Source: Salinimicrobium marinum (GTDB lineage: Bacteria; Bacteroidota; Bacteroidia; Flavobacteriales; Flavobacteriaceae). Taken from it: a stretch of DNA of 64,000 nucleotides. The notes below the pieces were generated by a model. The model had not been told where the DNA came from. It did no database searches and saw only the letters and a list, made by a program, of their open reading frames with translations. The stretch covers positions 128,477 through 192,476 of the forward strand of contig NZ_BMXB01000004.1 of NCBI RefSeq assembly GCF_014651535.1, read 5' to 3'. The position numbers and the translations under genes were made by a program. This document shows, piece after piece, positions 35,118 through 44,245 of the stretch; the first letter of the stretch is position 1, and the number at the start of each line of letters is the position of its first letter.

Positions 35118-35648
35118 ATGGATTGGATATTTGATGAAAGTGATCCACTTATGGAGACGGTGATTGGGAGTTTCATTTTATTCCTGGTAATAATTGGAAT
35201 CACCAGGATAGTGGGATTGAGGTCATTTGCGAAGTTTACGGTCTTTGATTTTTCCTTCACCATTGCTGTTGGTAGTATCATTGCCTCTACACTTACCTCA
35301 AGTACTTCTATTGTTCATGGTACTGTTGCAATAGCAAGTCTGTTGTTTTTAACTTTCATTTTTTCAATACTTCAGAAAAAAAGTCCGGCTTTAAGTGCTG
35401 TAATCTCCAATAAGCCGCTCATGTTGATGAAGGGGAATAAAATTCTTGAAAATAACCTGAAACATGCACGAATCGAAAGATCACAGCTGATAGCGAAATT
35501 ACGGGAGGCAAACGTATCACAACTAGATCAGGTGTTGGCGGTCGTTCTTGAATCTACAGGAGACATTTCTGTGATCCACACAGCCAAAGAGATGCGCGAG
35601 CATGAAATTGATCATGTATTGCTGGAGGAAGTTCGGGAAACTCCCTGA
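35118..35648 (+). CDS. DUF421 (YetF-like) membrane protein
   Basis: This 176-residue protein has three helices in residues 10-85 and a soluble domain after them. VGLRSFAKFTVFDFSFTIAVGSIIAS and KPLMLMKGNKILENNLKHARIERSQLIAKLREANVSQLDQVLAVVLESTGDISVI follow the DUF421 pattern, where the second half forms a small alpha/beta domain. Members are short in Bacteroidetes. YetF-like proteins of Bacillus have recently been linked to phospholipid biology and spore germination, but this copy has no assigned function. It stands between the ICMT-like gene and an SDR gene, 206 bases apart. Confidence 0.85.
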   Translation: MDWIFDESDPLMETVIGSFILFLVIIGITRIVGLRSFAKFTVFDFSFTIAVGSIIASTLTSSTSIVHGTVAIASLLFLTFIFSILQKKSPALSAVISNKPLMLMKGNKILENNLKHARIERSQLIAKLREANVSQLDQVLAVVLESTGDISVIHTAKEMREHEIDHVLLEEVRETP

Positions 35649-35854
35649 ACAAAAATCCTTACTTTTCATAAACTGAAAAATATCCCTAACTCCATCTTTT
35701 TTGATTACTGAATTTTCAGCTGACTTCAGGATCAAATTATCTTAAGTGCTTTCTGAACAATTTCTGTTTATAACAGGGAACTCTCTAACTTAAATTCTAT
35801 TAATTTCTTAATTTATGTACATTCGCATAACCTGATCATACCTGCTAAACTCCC

Positions 35855-36658
35855 ATGAAAGAAATTAAAGATAAAAATGTTTTAATTACCGGAGGTGCTT
35901 CGGGAATTGGAAAAATAATGGGAAAAATGGTACTGCAGAAGGGTGCTGGCCTAATAATCTGGGATATCAATCAGGAAAATCTGGATAGTACGGTTGCAGA
36001 ATTTTCTGAAATTGGAAAAGTTACCGGTTATAAAGTAGATATTTCCAATCATCAGGAGGTTAAAGCAGCCGCTTCTAAAGTAAAGGCAGAGCAGGGGGTG
36101 GTTGATATTCTTATTAATAATGCAGGAATTATTGTAGGGAAATATTTTCATGAGCACACTTCAGAAGATATTGGTGAAACAATGGCCATTAATGCCAGTG
36201 CACCCATGTATGTAACGCTGGAATTTCTTCCCGATATGATGGAACAGAATTCCGGACATATTTGCAATATTGCTTCTTCGGGCGGATTCATTTCCAATCC
36301 AAAAATGTCGGTCTATGCGGCCAGCAAATGGTCGGTGATTGGCTGGTCCGACAGTCTGCGGCTGGAAATGCAGCAGCTTAAAAAAAATATAAATATCACC
36401 ACTGTGACGCCTTATTATATTAGCACCGGAATGTTCAAAGGCGTGCGCTCCAGGATTCCCATTCTAAAACCCGAAAAGGTGGCGCAGCAGGTGATAAAGG
36501 CCATAGAGAAAAATAAGATATACCAGAGTATGCCGTTGAGTATGCATTTCATTAGGCTTAGCCAGGGAATATTACCAATTAAACTTTTTGATCTTGTAGT
36601 GGGAAAAGGCCTGGGGGTGTACACAACCATGGAACATTTTGAAGGTCGAAAAAAATAA
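35855..36658 (+). CDS. Short-chain dehydrogenase/reductase
   Basis: The 267-residue protein has the SDR fold. The cofactor motif TGGASGIGKIMG is at residues 11-22, NNAGIIVG follows at about 87-94, and the active site has Ser in NIASSGGF and YAASK. The acidic residue after strand 2 (IIWDINQENL) suggests NAD rather than NADP. A C-terminal tail (PLSMHFIRLSQGILPIKLFDLVVGKGLGVYTTM) is hydrophobic and resembles the membrane-facing end of fatty-alcohol or retinol dehydrogenases. The aldehyde dehydrogenase gene follows after 16 bases, so a two-step alcohol-to-acid oxidation on a lipid-like substrate is plausible. Confidence 0.9.
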   Translation: MKEIKDKNVLITGGASGIGKIMGKMVLQKGAGLIIWDINQENLDSTVAEFSEIGKVTGYKVDISNHQEVKAAASKVKAEQGVVDILINNAGIIVGKYFHEHTSEDIGETMAINASAPMYVTLEFLPDMMEQNSGHICNIASSGGFISNPKMSVYAASKWSVIGWSDSLRLEMQQLKKNINITTVTPYYISTGMFKGVRSRIPILKPEKVAQQVIKAIEKNKIYQSMPLSMHFIRLSQGILPIKLFDLVVGKGLGVYTTMEHFEGRKK

Positions 36659-36674
36659 TTTTGAAAAGTTAGAA

Positions 36675-38051
36675 ATGAAGGAAACAAGTGAAGCAACCAT
36701 AGATAAGATTCTCAAAGCACAGCGGGAATTTTTTGGAACCCATAAAACAAAGTCGGTTGAGTTCAGGCGCAACCAACTCAGGAAATTTAAATCGGCCATT
36801 GAAAAGAACGAGAAGAAAATTACTAATGCCCTGCACCAGGACCTGCATAAATCCTATGAAGAAGCTTATCTTACAGAAGTTAGTATCGTGCTTCAGGAAC
36901 TTCAAAACCACATTAAAAATGTGAAGAAATGGAGCAAGCCGCAAACTGTATCTACTCCGCTTCACCTTTTGCCTTCCAGGGGTAGTTTGCATCATGAGCC
37001 GCTGGGCGTATCTTTAATTATTGCGCCCTGGAATTATCCTCTTCAGCTGCTTATGAATCCTTTGGTGGGTGCCATTTCTGCAGGATGTTGCGCTGTTTTA
37101 AAACCTTCGGAATTCACTCCGAATACCTCGCAGGTAATGCAGGAGATCATTGCTGAAACTTTTGTAGAAAATTATATTACATTGGTACAGGGCGGACAGG
37201 AAACCGGAGAAATGTTGCTCCGGAAACGCTGGGATCTCATTTTTTTCACCGGAAGCACCGCTGTTGGAAAAATAGTTATGAAAGCAGCAGCTGAACATCT
37301 CACTCCGGTGGTGCTGGAACTGGGAGGTAAAAGCCCATGTATTGTAGATGAAACTGCCAATCTTGAAGTTGCCGCACGACGAATTGCCTGGGGAAAAACC
37401 ATCAATGCAGGACAGACCTGTATAGCACCAGATTATCTCCTGGCGCATGAAAGTATTAAAGAAGAACTCATTGAAAAAATAACCGACTCTTTTAAAGAAA
37501 TGTTCGGAAGTTATCCCCAAGAAAGCAGGTTTTATCCGCGGATCATCCATCAAAGAGCTTTTGACAGGTTAAAAGGATTGATGCAGGATGGTAAGCTGAA
37601 ATCTGGCGGGGAGTTGGACAGGGATAACAGATACATAGCACCCACGATCCTGGACAAGGTTGATAAAAGTGACCCTGTCATGCAACAGGAGATTTTTGGC
37701 CCAATTCTTCCGGTGCTTTCCTATTCCAATGTGGAAGAAGCACTTTCTTATATCAATCAAAACGAAAAGCCTTTAGCCTTATATTACTTCGGAAAAGAAA
37801 AAAATGCCCGGGAGATCCTTACAAAAACCACTTCGGGCGGTGTTTGCATCAATGATACGCTCATGCACATTACCAATCATCATCTGCCTTTTGGAGGTGT
37901 AGGTGGCAGCGGAATGGGGCAGTACCATGGTAAAGAAAGTTTTAAAACTTTCAGTAACCAACGCGCCGTTGTCAAAACCCCTACCTGGATCGATATGTCA
38001 TTTAAATATGTGCCGTTCAAACATTTTAAATGGATCAAAAAATTCATTTAG
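36675..38051 (+). CDS. Aldehyde dehydrogenase, ALDH3/fatty aldehyde type
   Basis: ATG at 36675 is preferred over the TTG at 36639, which lies inside the upstream gene. The 458-residue product lacks the longer N-terminus of ALDH1/2 and resembles ALDH3. Motifs are APWNYPLQLLMNPLVGAI, FTGSTAVGKIV, the catalytic Glu in VVLELGGKSPCIV and the nucleophilic Cys in NAGQTCIAPDY. A basic aromatic C-terminus (MSFKYVPFKHFKWIKKFI) may attach it to the membrane, as in fatty aldehyde dehydrogenases. It would oxidise long-chain aldehydes with NAD(P). It is co-transcribed with the SDR gene. Confidence 0.93.
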   Translation: MKETSEATIDKILKAQREFFGTHKTKSVEFRRNQLRKFKSAIEKNEKKITNALHQDLHKSYEEAYLTEVSIVLQELQNHIKNVKKWSKPQTVSTPLHLLPSRGSLHHEPLGVSLIIAPWNYPLQLLMNPLVGAISAGCCAVLKPSEFTPNTSQVMQEIIAETFVENYITLVQGGQETGEMLLRKRWDLIFFTGSTAVGKIVMKAAAEHLTPVVLELGGKSPCIVDETANLEVAARRIAWGKTINAGQTCIAPDYLLAHESIKEELIEKITDSFKEMFGSYPQESRFYPRIIHQRAFDRLKGLMQDGKLKSGGELDRDNRYIAPTILDKVDKSDPVMQQEIFGPILPVLSYSNVEEALSYINQNEKPLALYYFGKEKNAREILTKTTSGGVCINDTLMHITNHHLPFGGVGGSGMGQYHGKESFKTFSNQRAVVKTPTWIDMSFKYVPFKHFKWIKKFI

Positions 38052-38083
38052 AATGGGAGTTTTGACGAAAGAGATTGAGACCA

Positions 38084-38106
38084 TGATCCAGGTTCAGGGT
38101 GACGAT
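38084..38106. repeat. Degenerate copy of the TTCAG-type dispersed repeat
   Basis: TGATCCAGGTTCAGGGTGACG matches the outer part of the repeat family seen at 385-405 and 43260-43285 (GATTCTG...TTCAGAATGACG), with the centre deleted. It lies after the aldehyde dehydrogenase gene. Confidence 0.4.
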
Positions 38107-38214
38107 TTGTAAATAAATTTCTTTAATAATATTACTTAAGAAGGACGATATGGAAAATGACCGGTACAATGTATTTAATTAACTTCTCGAAAAGATATGC
38201 AGCAATATTAAAAT

Positions 38215-39504
38215 ATGAAATCCTTATTTAATAAAATAACAGCTTTTTATCGCACTATTAAAAGTAAAATAGCTTTTTACCCCACCTTCTTTGCTCTTTC
38301 AGGTCTTCTGTTTGCGCTTTTGATGATGTACCTCGAGCGATCTGGTATTTCAGATTATCTTGTGGAACACGCTCCGCTACTGGTAGTGAACAGCGGAGAT
38401 ACAGCGCTTACTATTCTGAGTGCCTGTATTACCGGATTAATTTCCATGATGGTATTCAGTTTTTCTATGGTCATGGTACTTTTAAATCAGGCTGCCAGCG
38501 ATTACTCACCACGTCTACTGCCGGGGTTGATTTCCGATCACAGACATCAAATCATCCTCGGAATTTATATTTCCAGTATTTTGTACTGCATCTTCATCCT
38601 GTTTTCCATTCAGCCTACAGGAGACAAGTACCAGGTGCCGGGATTCTCTGTGCTTTTGGGGATACTTCTTACCGTTATCTCTATCTATGCCTTTATTTAT
38701 TTTATTCATAATATTTCTGAAACCATTCAGATTACAAACATTCTTGAAAAAATATTTTTAAATGCCCAAAAGAGACTTTCTTTCCTTTTGGAGCAGGAAA
38801 AATCAATGCCCCGAAATTTTCCTGTTTCAGATGACTGGTTTGAATACAGAAGCAAAAAAAGTGGCTATTTTCAGGATTTTTCCAGGAATGACCTTCTTTT
38901 GTTCTGCAAAAAGAATAAAACCTTTTTAGAAGTTTTACCGGTTAAAGGAACCTTTGTTTTAAAAGGTTTGCCAGTTTTCAGATCCAAAGAAAAACTGAGT
39001 GATGAAGCTGTAAATGGCCTGCTCTCCAACTTTCATTTATCAAGAAAAGAGCTTGTCACCTCTAATTATGTGCTGGCTTTTAAACAAATTACAGAAGTAA
39101 TTGTAAAGGCGATGTCTCCAGGTATTAATGATCCGGGCACGGCCTTAAATTCTATAGATTATCTCTCTGAACTGATAAGACTCAGAATGTTAAAGTCTGA
39201 TGAAAGTTTTATTTCAGATTCCGGTCAGGATTATGTCAGGGTGAGATCGGTTACTTTTGAGGAATTGTTGTACCAGATCAATGCATCATTGAGAAAGTAT
39301 TGCAGTGATGATATTGTGGTAGTTCAGAAACTAGCATACATGTTTTTGGCGCTGAAGGTACAGGTGGCTTTTGATCCTTTTTACCATCAGGTCCTTAAAA
39401 AAGAAGCGGAAATATTATTGACAGAAGCCAGAACAAACCTGAGAAATGAAGCCGATCTGGATACGCTGGACATCCTCGCAAAAAAACTCGATCTTCAGGG
39501 TTGA
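38215..39504 (+). CDS. DUF2254 family membrane protein
   Basis: This 429-residue protein has four helices in the first 175 residues, then a soluble domain with a conserved core: TEVIVKAMSPGINDPGTALNSIDYLSELIRL at about 300-330. The SPGINDPxTA string is diagnostic of DUF2254. It is likely an inner-membrane protein with a cytoplasmic domain. The function is unknown. It stands alone and converges with a possible small gene at 39513-39608. Confidence 0.9.
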   Translation: MKSLFNKITAFYRTIKSKIAFYPTFFALSGLLFALLMMYLERSGISDYLVEHAPLLVVNSGDTALTILSACITGLISMMVFSFSMVMVLLNQAASDYSPRLLPGLISDHRHQIILGIYISSILYCIFILFSIQPTGDKYQVPGFSVLLGILLTVISIYAFIYFIHNISETIQITNILEKIFLNAQKRLSFLLEQEKSMPRNFPVSDDWFEYRSKKSGYFQDFSRNDLLLFCKKNKTFLEVLPVKGTFVLKGLPVFRSKEKLSDEAVNGLLSNFHLSRKELVTSNYVLAFKQITEVIVKAMSPGINDPGTALNSIDYLSELIRLRMLKSDESFISDSGQDYVRVRSVTFEELLYQINASLRKYCSDDIVVVQKLAYMFLALKVQVAFDPFYHQVLKKEAEILLTEARTNLRNEADLDTLDILAKKLDLQG

Positions 39505-39512
39505 GGTTACTT

Positions 39513-39608
39513 TTACTTTCTTCTCCCTTCTTCTCCTTTTTTCTTTTCGTAATTAAAGATTCGCACAAGAACCACGATGATGGTAATAATGATGACCCAC
39601 TTAATCAT
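39513..39608 (-). CDS. Single-span membrane peptide of 31 residues (possible)
   Basis: The reverse strand from the ATG at 39608 gives MIKWVIIITIIVVLVRIFNYEKKKG, a few more charged residues and TAA. The product has one hydrophobic helix and a strongly basic tail, the usual layout of small bacterial membrane proteins. It converges on the DUF2254 gene, eight bases from its stop. The frame is very short, so chance cannot be excluded. Confidence 0.4.
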   Translation of the reverse strand: MIKWVIIITIIVVLVRIFNYEKKKGEEGRRK

Positions 39609-40082
39609 GTATATAATTTGATGCTAAAATAACGGTTTTTTCTTATCAGGAGCAATCACGTGCAGCAGCAAAAATAATATAGATTCTTCAGGTTCACGTC
39701 CTGCTTTGTTGGATTAGTTAATTCAGAACAGCATAAACCCTTTCTCAAGAATTCTTCTTTTTCAGGTAATGAAAAAAATATTTTTGATTTGGTTTCATTT
39801 TTCGATCTTCTTCTTATATTGTTAAAAATTTAACAGGTGGAATTCAGTATCAATTATCTGGTATATGCTGAAAAAAAACTTGTTGATCAATACAGGCAGC
39901 GTTCCCCTACAGGTTGTCCATTTAATTAGTAAACCAGCGTGCAGACGGAACAGATCTTATTTTTAGGAAATCTCTACAACTTGTCATTAAGTAAAACCGG
40001 CGGATTATTATTTCCGGAAGTCGGTCCAGTTCATTCTGCTTTACAGGTTTCAGTCACTTAAAATCACACATAACCACAAAAC
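39609..40082. other. Intergenic region without recognisable features
   Basis: About 470 bases of AT-rich sequence. No gene, RNA or repeat could be supported. The start of the S41 peptidase gene at 40083 is preceded by the low-complexity string ACATAACCACAAAAC. Confidence 0.5.
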
Positions 40083-41783
40083 ATGCAACAGTTTACAATT
40101 CTGCTTTTATTGAGTCTCTTCAGCTATACAAATATTTCCTGTACTGAAGTAGCAAACAGTCCTGACAAAGAACTCTTTATAGAAAAAAATATTTCTGAGA
40201 TAGAAAAACTTTCAGCAACGGCGAAGATCTGGGGTTTCCTGAAATATTATCATCCGCAGGTGGCAAAAGGAAAATACAACTGGGACGAGCAACTTTTTAC
40301 AGTGCTTGAGAAAGTTGAAAAAGCAGAGACTTACGAAGATTTATCTGAAATCTTCAGTAATTGGATAGACAGCCTGGGAGAGGTTCCGGAATGTACCAAA
40401 TGTTTATCTGTGCATCAGGATGAAATTTTTCTGAAGAATTTTGACCTTTCCTGGATGGAATCTGGCAACTTCAGCAAAGAACTTAGGGAAAAACTAAAAT
40501 ACATCGAAAGAAACCGTGTACAGGGGGATCAACATTATGTTACTCTGGCCCCGTCGGGAAATATCACTGTTAAAAATGAGCCGGAATATGAAGATTTTAT
40601 CTGGGAAGAAAAAGAGCTAAGGCTGCTTTCGCTGTTCAGATACTGGAATCAGGTGGAATATTTCTTTCCGTACAAATACCAGATGGACCGAAACTGGGAT
40701 GAAACTCTTTTGGCCCTAATGCCGCTTTTTCTCGATGCTACCAGTGAAAAGGAATATCACATGGCAATGCTTGAATTAACTTCTAGTTTAAATGATTCTC
40801 ACGCCTGGTTTATTACAGATCTTACCAATAGGTATTTTGGTTATTACTGGGCGCCGGTGAAGCTAAAAATGATTGATGGTAATGCCGTTGTTGCGGGAAT
40901 GTTTGATCCTTCCAGGGCAGAGAAGGATGACTGGCAATTGGGAGATATTCTTACATCGGTGGCGGGTGTTCCTGTATGGCAGATTCTGGAGGAAGATGAT
41001 AAATATATGACCGGTTCCAATCAACCCGCCAGGCACCGAAATATTGAGATTAGCCTGTTAAACGGCAGTTCTCCCTCGGTGGAAATTGAAATCCTTAGAG
41101 ATGGCAATATTCGGCAAAAAAAGATCAGCCGGTATCTGAAAACAGAATTTAAAAATGAAAAACCGGAAAGTCCTGTGTGGGAAACCCTGGATGATAACAT
41201 AGGTTATGTCAATATGGGAACTTTGGAGCGGGGAGACGTATCTAAAATGATGAAGGAACTGGAAGATACGAGAGGAATTATTTTTGACATCAGGAATTAT
41301 CCTAATGGTACGATGTATGAAATCGGAAATAAACTCAATCCAGAAACGCAACCTTTTGTAAAGTTTACAGCGCCCGATTTAAATTATCCGGGACGGTTTA
41401 CCTGGACTGACCCTATATATATTGGATGGAAAAATAAAAATGCCTATAAAGGTAAGGTGGTCCTGCTGGTTAATGAGCATACCCAAAGTCATGCAGAATT
41501 TACTGCAATGGCACTGCAAACAACACCCGGAGCTGTCGTTATTGGAAGCCAGACCTCGGGAGCAGATGGCAATGTGAGCGACATTTCTTTCCTCGGAAAA
41601 TTCCACACTTATATGAGCGGAATTGGTGTGTTCTATCCTGATGGGCGGGAAACGCAAAGAATTGGGATAGTACCCGATATTGAGATCAAACCTACCATCG
41701 AGGGGATTATAGAGGAAAGAGATGAAGTGCTGGAGAGAGCTGTGGAGGTCATTCAGAAAACTGCAGAACAAAAAAGTCTCTAG
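40083..41783 (+). CDS. S41 family peptidase lipoprotein
   Basis: The 566-residue product starts with a lipoprotein signal (MQQFTILLLLSLFSYTNISC, Cys20). A helical domain follows, including ATAKIWGFLKYYHPQV and LFRYWNQVEYFFPY, typical of S41 peptidases in Bacteroidetes. A PDZ-like part at about 285-345 (GDILTSVAGVPVWQIL) comes next. The catalytic core (GIIFDIRNYP, then VVLLVNEHTQSHAEFTAMALQTT with Ser as nucleophile, then GSQTSGADGNVSDI) is C-terminal. It probably degrades peptides at the outer membrane or periplasm. The gene converges with the amidohydrolase gene, and their stop codons overlap in a single CTAG. Confidence 0.92.
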   Translation: MQQFTILLLLSLFSYTNISCTEVANSPDKELFIEKNISEIEKLSATAKIWGFLKYYHPQVAKGKYNWDEQLFTVLEKVEKAETYEDLSEIFSNWIDSLGEVPECTKCLSVHQDEIFLKNFDLSWMESGNFSKELREKLKYIERNRVQGDQHYVTLAPSGNITVKNEPEYEDFIWEEKELRLLSLFRYWNQVEYFFPYKYQMDRNWDETLLALMPLFLDATSEKEYHMAMLELTSSLNDSHAWFITDLTNRYFGYYWAPVKLKMIDGNAVVAGMFDPSRAEKDDWQLGDILTSVAGVPVWQILEEDDKYMTGSNQPARHRNIEISLLNGSSPSVEIEILRDGNIRQKKISRYLKTEFKNEKPESPVWETLDDNIGYVNMGTLERGDVSKMMKELEDTRGIIFDIRNYPNGTMYEIGNKLNPETQPFVKFTAPDLNYPGRFTWTDPIYIGWKNKNAYKGKVVLLVNEHTQSHAEFTAMALQTTPGAVVIGSQTSGADGNVSDISFLGKFHTYMSGIGVFYPDGRETQRIGIVPDIEIKPTIEGIIEERDEVLERAVEVIQKTAEQKSL

Positions 41784-43078
41784 TTGCTTTTTTCCAGATA
41801 TATTTTACCGTTTTTCATAACGAATGCCAGGTTCTCGAGGGTGTTTAGAAAATCATTTTCAAGATCTCCTTTTACAGCAATGATATCGGCAAAAGATCCT
41901 GGTTTGAGAATCCCGATTTCATTCTCCTTGTTAAGATGTTTGGCTGAAACAAAAGTAGCAGCCTGGAGTATGTCCAGAGGTTTCATTCCCGCTTCATAGT
42001 AGGCACGAAACATATCTCTGGAAGAAGCACCTCTGGGAATTCTGATATCTGTATAATTATCAGATCCTGCGACTATGGGAACGCCATTTTTTATTGCTCT
42101 CAATAACCTGTTTTTCGAGTTCTCAAAATAACGGTTCAGCCAGGTGAGTTCTTCGGGGTTGCTTCCGGAGAGTTTATAATAAGAGTGCATATAGGCACGG
42201 CTGTTTTCGGTAGGCACCAGATAAATATTTTTTTGAGCCATTAGTGCCAGGGTGGAATCTGCCAGATTAAAACCATGTTCTATTCCGTCTACACCGGCTG
42301 TTGCTGCTTCCCATGCCGATTGATTGGTAACGGAATGTGCTGTAACAGTGAGGTCATACGAATGTGCGGTTTCCACAATAGCTTTCATTTCATCTACTGT
42401 TAATCGGGTGTTATTCGGAAGGTTGTCTGCACAAATTTTGATGATATCCACCTTTTGATTGACATGTTCCCGCACTGCATTTTTTGCATCTGCTACACTT
42501 GTAATAATACGATACTCCAGTCCCACGAGATCCTGGTGCTCATGAGAGACTCCATAGAGCTGGCCACCGGGAGCACCTATAATGGGCCCGGAAGCAAAAA
42601 TGCGGGGGCCGTCCACAGTTCCTTCATTAATGGCATCACGAAGAGCAACGTCCAGAAAAAGTCCCGAGTTTCCAAGATCTTTAATACTTGTAATTCCGAC
42701 GTCGAGATAAGATTTTACACTTTTAGCGCCACGCAAGGTCCTAAGCGCCGGATTTTCCAGAACTAATGTGGCGATGCTTTCTTCAGTAAAATCATCTTGT
42801 GGTTCCTGGGAGAAAAGCACATGCGTATGTGCATCTATTAACCCGGGAAGGACAGTATATTCCCCAAGATCTATCACTTCTGCATCTACTGGTATTTTTT
42901 CTGGATCCTCAATGCTCTGGATTTTATTACCAATTACATGGATAACCCTGTTTTCTAGCATGATGTTTTCCTGACTATCGTACAGCAGTCCGGCTTGGAG
43001 ATAAAATTCTTTTTCCTGGCTAGAGACATTTATAGTGTATCCTATCATCAGAAGCATGTATATGAGAAAAGCTTTCAT
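41780..43078 (-). CDS. Exported amidohydrolase family protein
   Basis: This 432-residue protein has a signal peptide (MKAFLIYMLLMIGYTINVSSQE) and the amidohydrolase barrel. The first metal pair His84 and His86 is in GLIDAHTHVLF. Further ligands are VTAHSVTNQSAWEAATAGVDGIEHGF, and the last Asp is in VAGSDNYTDI. The final DIIAVKGD is the usual end of the small beta-domain. Exported relatives are annotated as Xaa-Pro dipeptidases or imidazolonepropionase-like enzymes; the substrate is uncertain. With the convergent S41 peptidase it may form a peptide-degrading pair. Confidence 0.9.
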   Translation of the reverse strand: MKAFLIYMLLMIGYTINVSSQEKEFYLQAGLLYDSQENIMLENRVIHVIGNKIQSIEDPEKIPVDAEVIDLGEYTVLPGLIDAHTHVLFSQEPQDDFTEESIATLVLENPALRTLRGAKSVKSYLDVGITSIKDLGNSGLFLDVALRDAINEGTVDGPRIFASGPIIGAPGGQLYGVSHEHQDLVGLEYRIITSVADAKNAVREHVNQKVDIIKICADNLPNNTRLTVDEMKAIVETAHSYDLTVTAHSVTNQSAWEAATAGVDGIEHGFNLADSTLALMAQKNIYLVPTENSRAYMHSYYKLSGSNPEELTWLNRYFENSKNRLLRAIKNGVPIVAGSDNYTDIRIPRGASSRDMFRAYYEAGMKPLDILQAATFVSAKHLNKENEIGILKPGSFADIIAVKGDLENDFLNTLENLAFVMKNGKIYLEKSN

Positions 43079-43180
43079 ATTCAGATTGTTAGGTGGAATT
43101 TTCGTTCAATATAAAAGTTTAATAACAGAATTTATTTTTCTGGTGAGAAAAAATTAAAGAATATCCGGTTTCAATAGAAA

Positions 43181-43309
43181 AGGCTGTCTAAAGAGCATGA
43201 TTTACGTCAACCTGAACTTGTTTCAGGTTCTTATGATTACTGGAAATCAGTATTATAAGATTCTGGCAATAAATTCAGAATGACGAATTAAAAGCTTTTT
43301 AAACAGCCT
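43181..43309. repeat. 129-bp MITE-like element with 16-bp terminal inverted repeats
   Basis: AGGCTGTCTAAAGAGC at 43181-43196 and GCTTTTTAAACAGCCT at 43294-43309 match as inverted repeats at 14 of 16 positions. Inside are AACCTGAA/TTTCAGGTT, ACTG/CAGT and ATTCTG/CAGAAT hairpins, so a transcript would fold as a multi-branched structure closed by the terminal stem. The ATTCTG...TTCAGAATGACG part is shared with the repeats at 385-405 and about 38084-38106. It lies between the amidohydrolase and the beta-barrel gene. It may be a small non-autonomous element or a dispersed structured repeat. Confidence 0.6.
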
Positions 43310-43336
43310 CTATAGAGATATTCTGTAAGTTAAGTC

Positions 43337-43864
43337 TTAAAATTTGTAACCTACACCTACCAATAAACTATTGATGCTTCCATCAACATCTTCGGGCATA
43401 CCCTCCAGATCATTGTTGGTACGGTTTGTTAATTCAAAAGAATAGCGAGCCTGAAGGAAGAAATTTTCGGTAATGTCATAAGAGGCTCCAAAGGTCAAAT
43501 CCACACCAAAAGTATTTACATTGTTTCCTACTTCGTCAAGAATAATAGTTCCCTGAGGTCCTGCCAAAAGACTAAAACCTGATTCGGATATGTAATATTT
43601 TGCTAAGACAGGTACAAAAAGAAGATTAAGTTCTTCTGCATTCCCATAAATAACTGCGGGTTCAAGATGAAATGACCCCGACAAAGGAACATCAACCAAT
43701 ACTCCGGCGTAAAATCCTGAAGCATCTGCAGAAACATCCATGCCCATATAGGATTCGGTAGCTTCAACGTTAAGATAACCCGCTGTCAATCCAAACTTAG
43801 TGTCCTGGGCATTGGCTGTAGAAGCGAAAATAAAAGTAATAGCGATGAGAAAAATTTTTTTCAT
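43337..43864 (-). CDS. Outer-membrane beta-barrel (porin family) protein
   Basis: The 175-residue product has a signal peptide (MKKIFLIAITFIFASTANAQ) and alternating beta-strand segments ending in NSLLVGVGYKF, with the terminal Phe recognised by the Bam machinery. The pattern KFGLTAGYLNVEA...ASGFYAGVLVDVPLSGSFHLEPAVIYG fits the OMP_b-brl family, a small eight-stranded barrel common in Bacteroidetes. The function is unknown; such proteins are often structural or bind surface components. Confidence 0.85.
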   Translation of the reverse strand: MKKIFLIAITFIFASTANAQDTKFGLTAGYLNVEATESYMGMDVSADASGFYAGVLVDVPLSGSFHLEPAVIYGNAEELNLLFVPVLAKYYISESGFSLLAGPQGTIILDEVGNNVNTFGVDLTFGASYDITENFFLQARYSFELTNRTNNDLEGMPEDVDGSINSLLVGVGYKF

Positions 43865-44245
43865 TTTTTAAGTTTTGAAGATTATTTTTTGAATTAGTTT
43901 AAGTATCCGTTTTTTGTTACAATTTTTCCTGTTAAAAATTAAATAGGTATGTGAATTGATTATAAGAGCATAGCTAAATAGAAGGGTTTATGATGAATGC
44001 TTCGTGCCTGGTATGGTAGAAGGAAACAGCAGTAGATTGTAAGAGTCTAAGTCATGTCTAACTATTATTTTTGATAGTTAATTATTATTTGCACCTATTT
44101 CAGTCCACTTCAACATTTTTAAATAATCCACCAAATCAAAATTATCTGTAGTTTCTTTTTATCTTTGGGATCCTTTAAATAAATCCCCGAATAGCTGAAA
44201 AAATAGCTGATCATCTTTCCGGGGTCATAAATTAAAATCACCAAT
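43865..44245. other. Intergenic region with a candidate cmk promoter
   Basis: About 380 bases without a gene. The stretch 44053-44105 is AT-rich, and a TATTTTTG string occurs at 44066-44073. A second -7-like box, TATCTTTG at 44160-44167, lies nearer to cmk and is listed separately. Confidence 0.5.
44160..44167 (+). promoter_or_regulatory. Candidate -7 box (TATCTTTG) for cmk
   Basis: TATCTTTG matches TAnnTTTG. A TTG at the expected distance upstream is not present, so support is partial. Transcription would start about 70 bases before the cmk TTG start codon. Confidence 0.4.
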
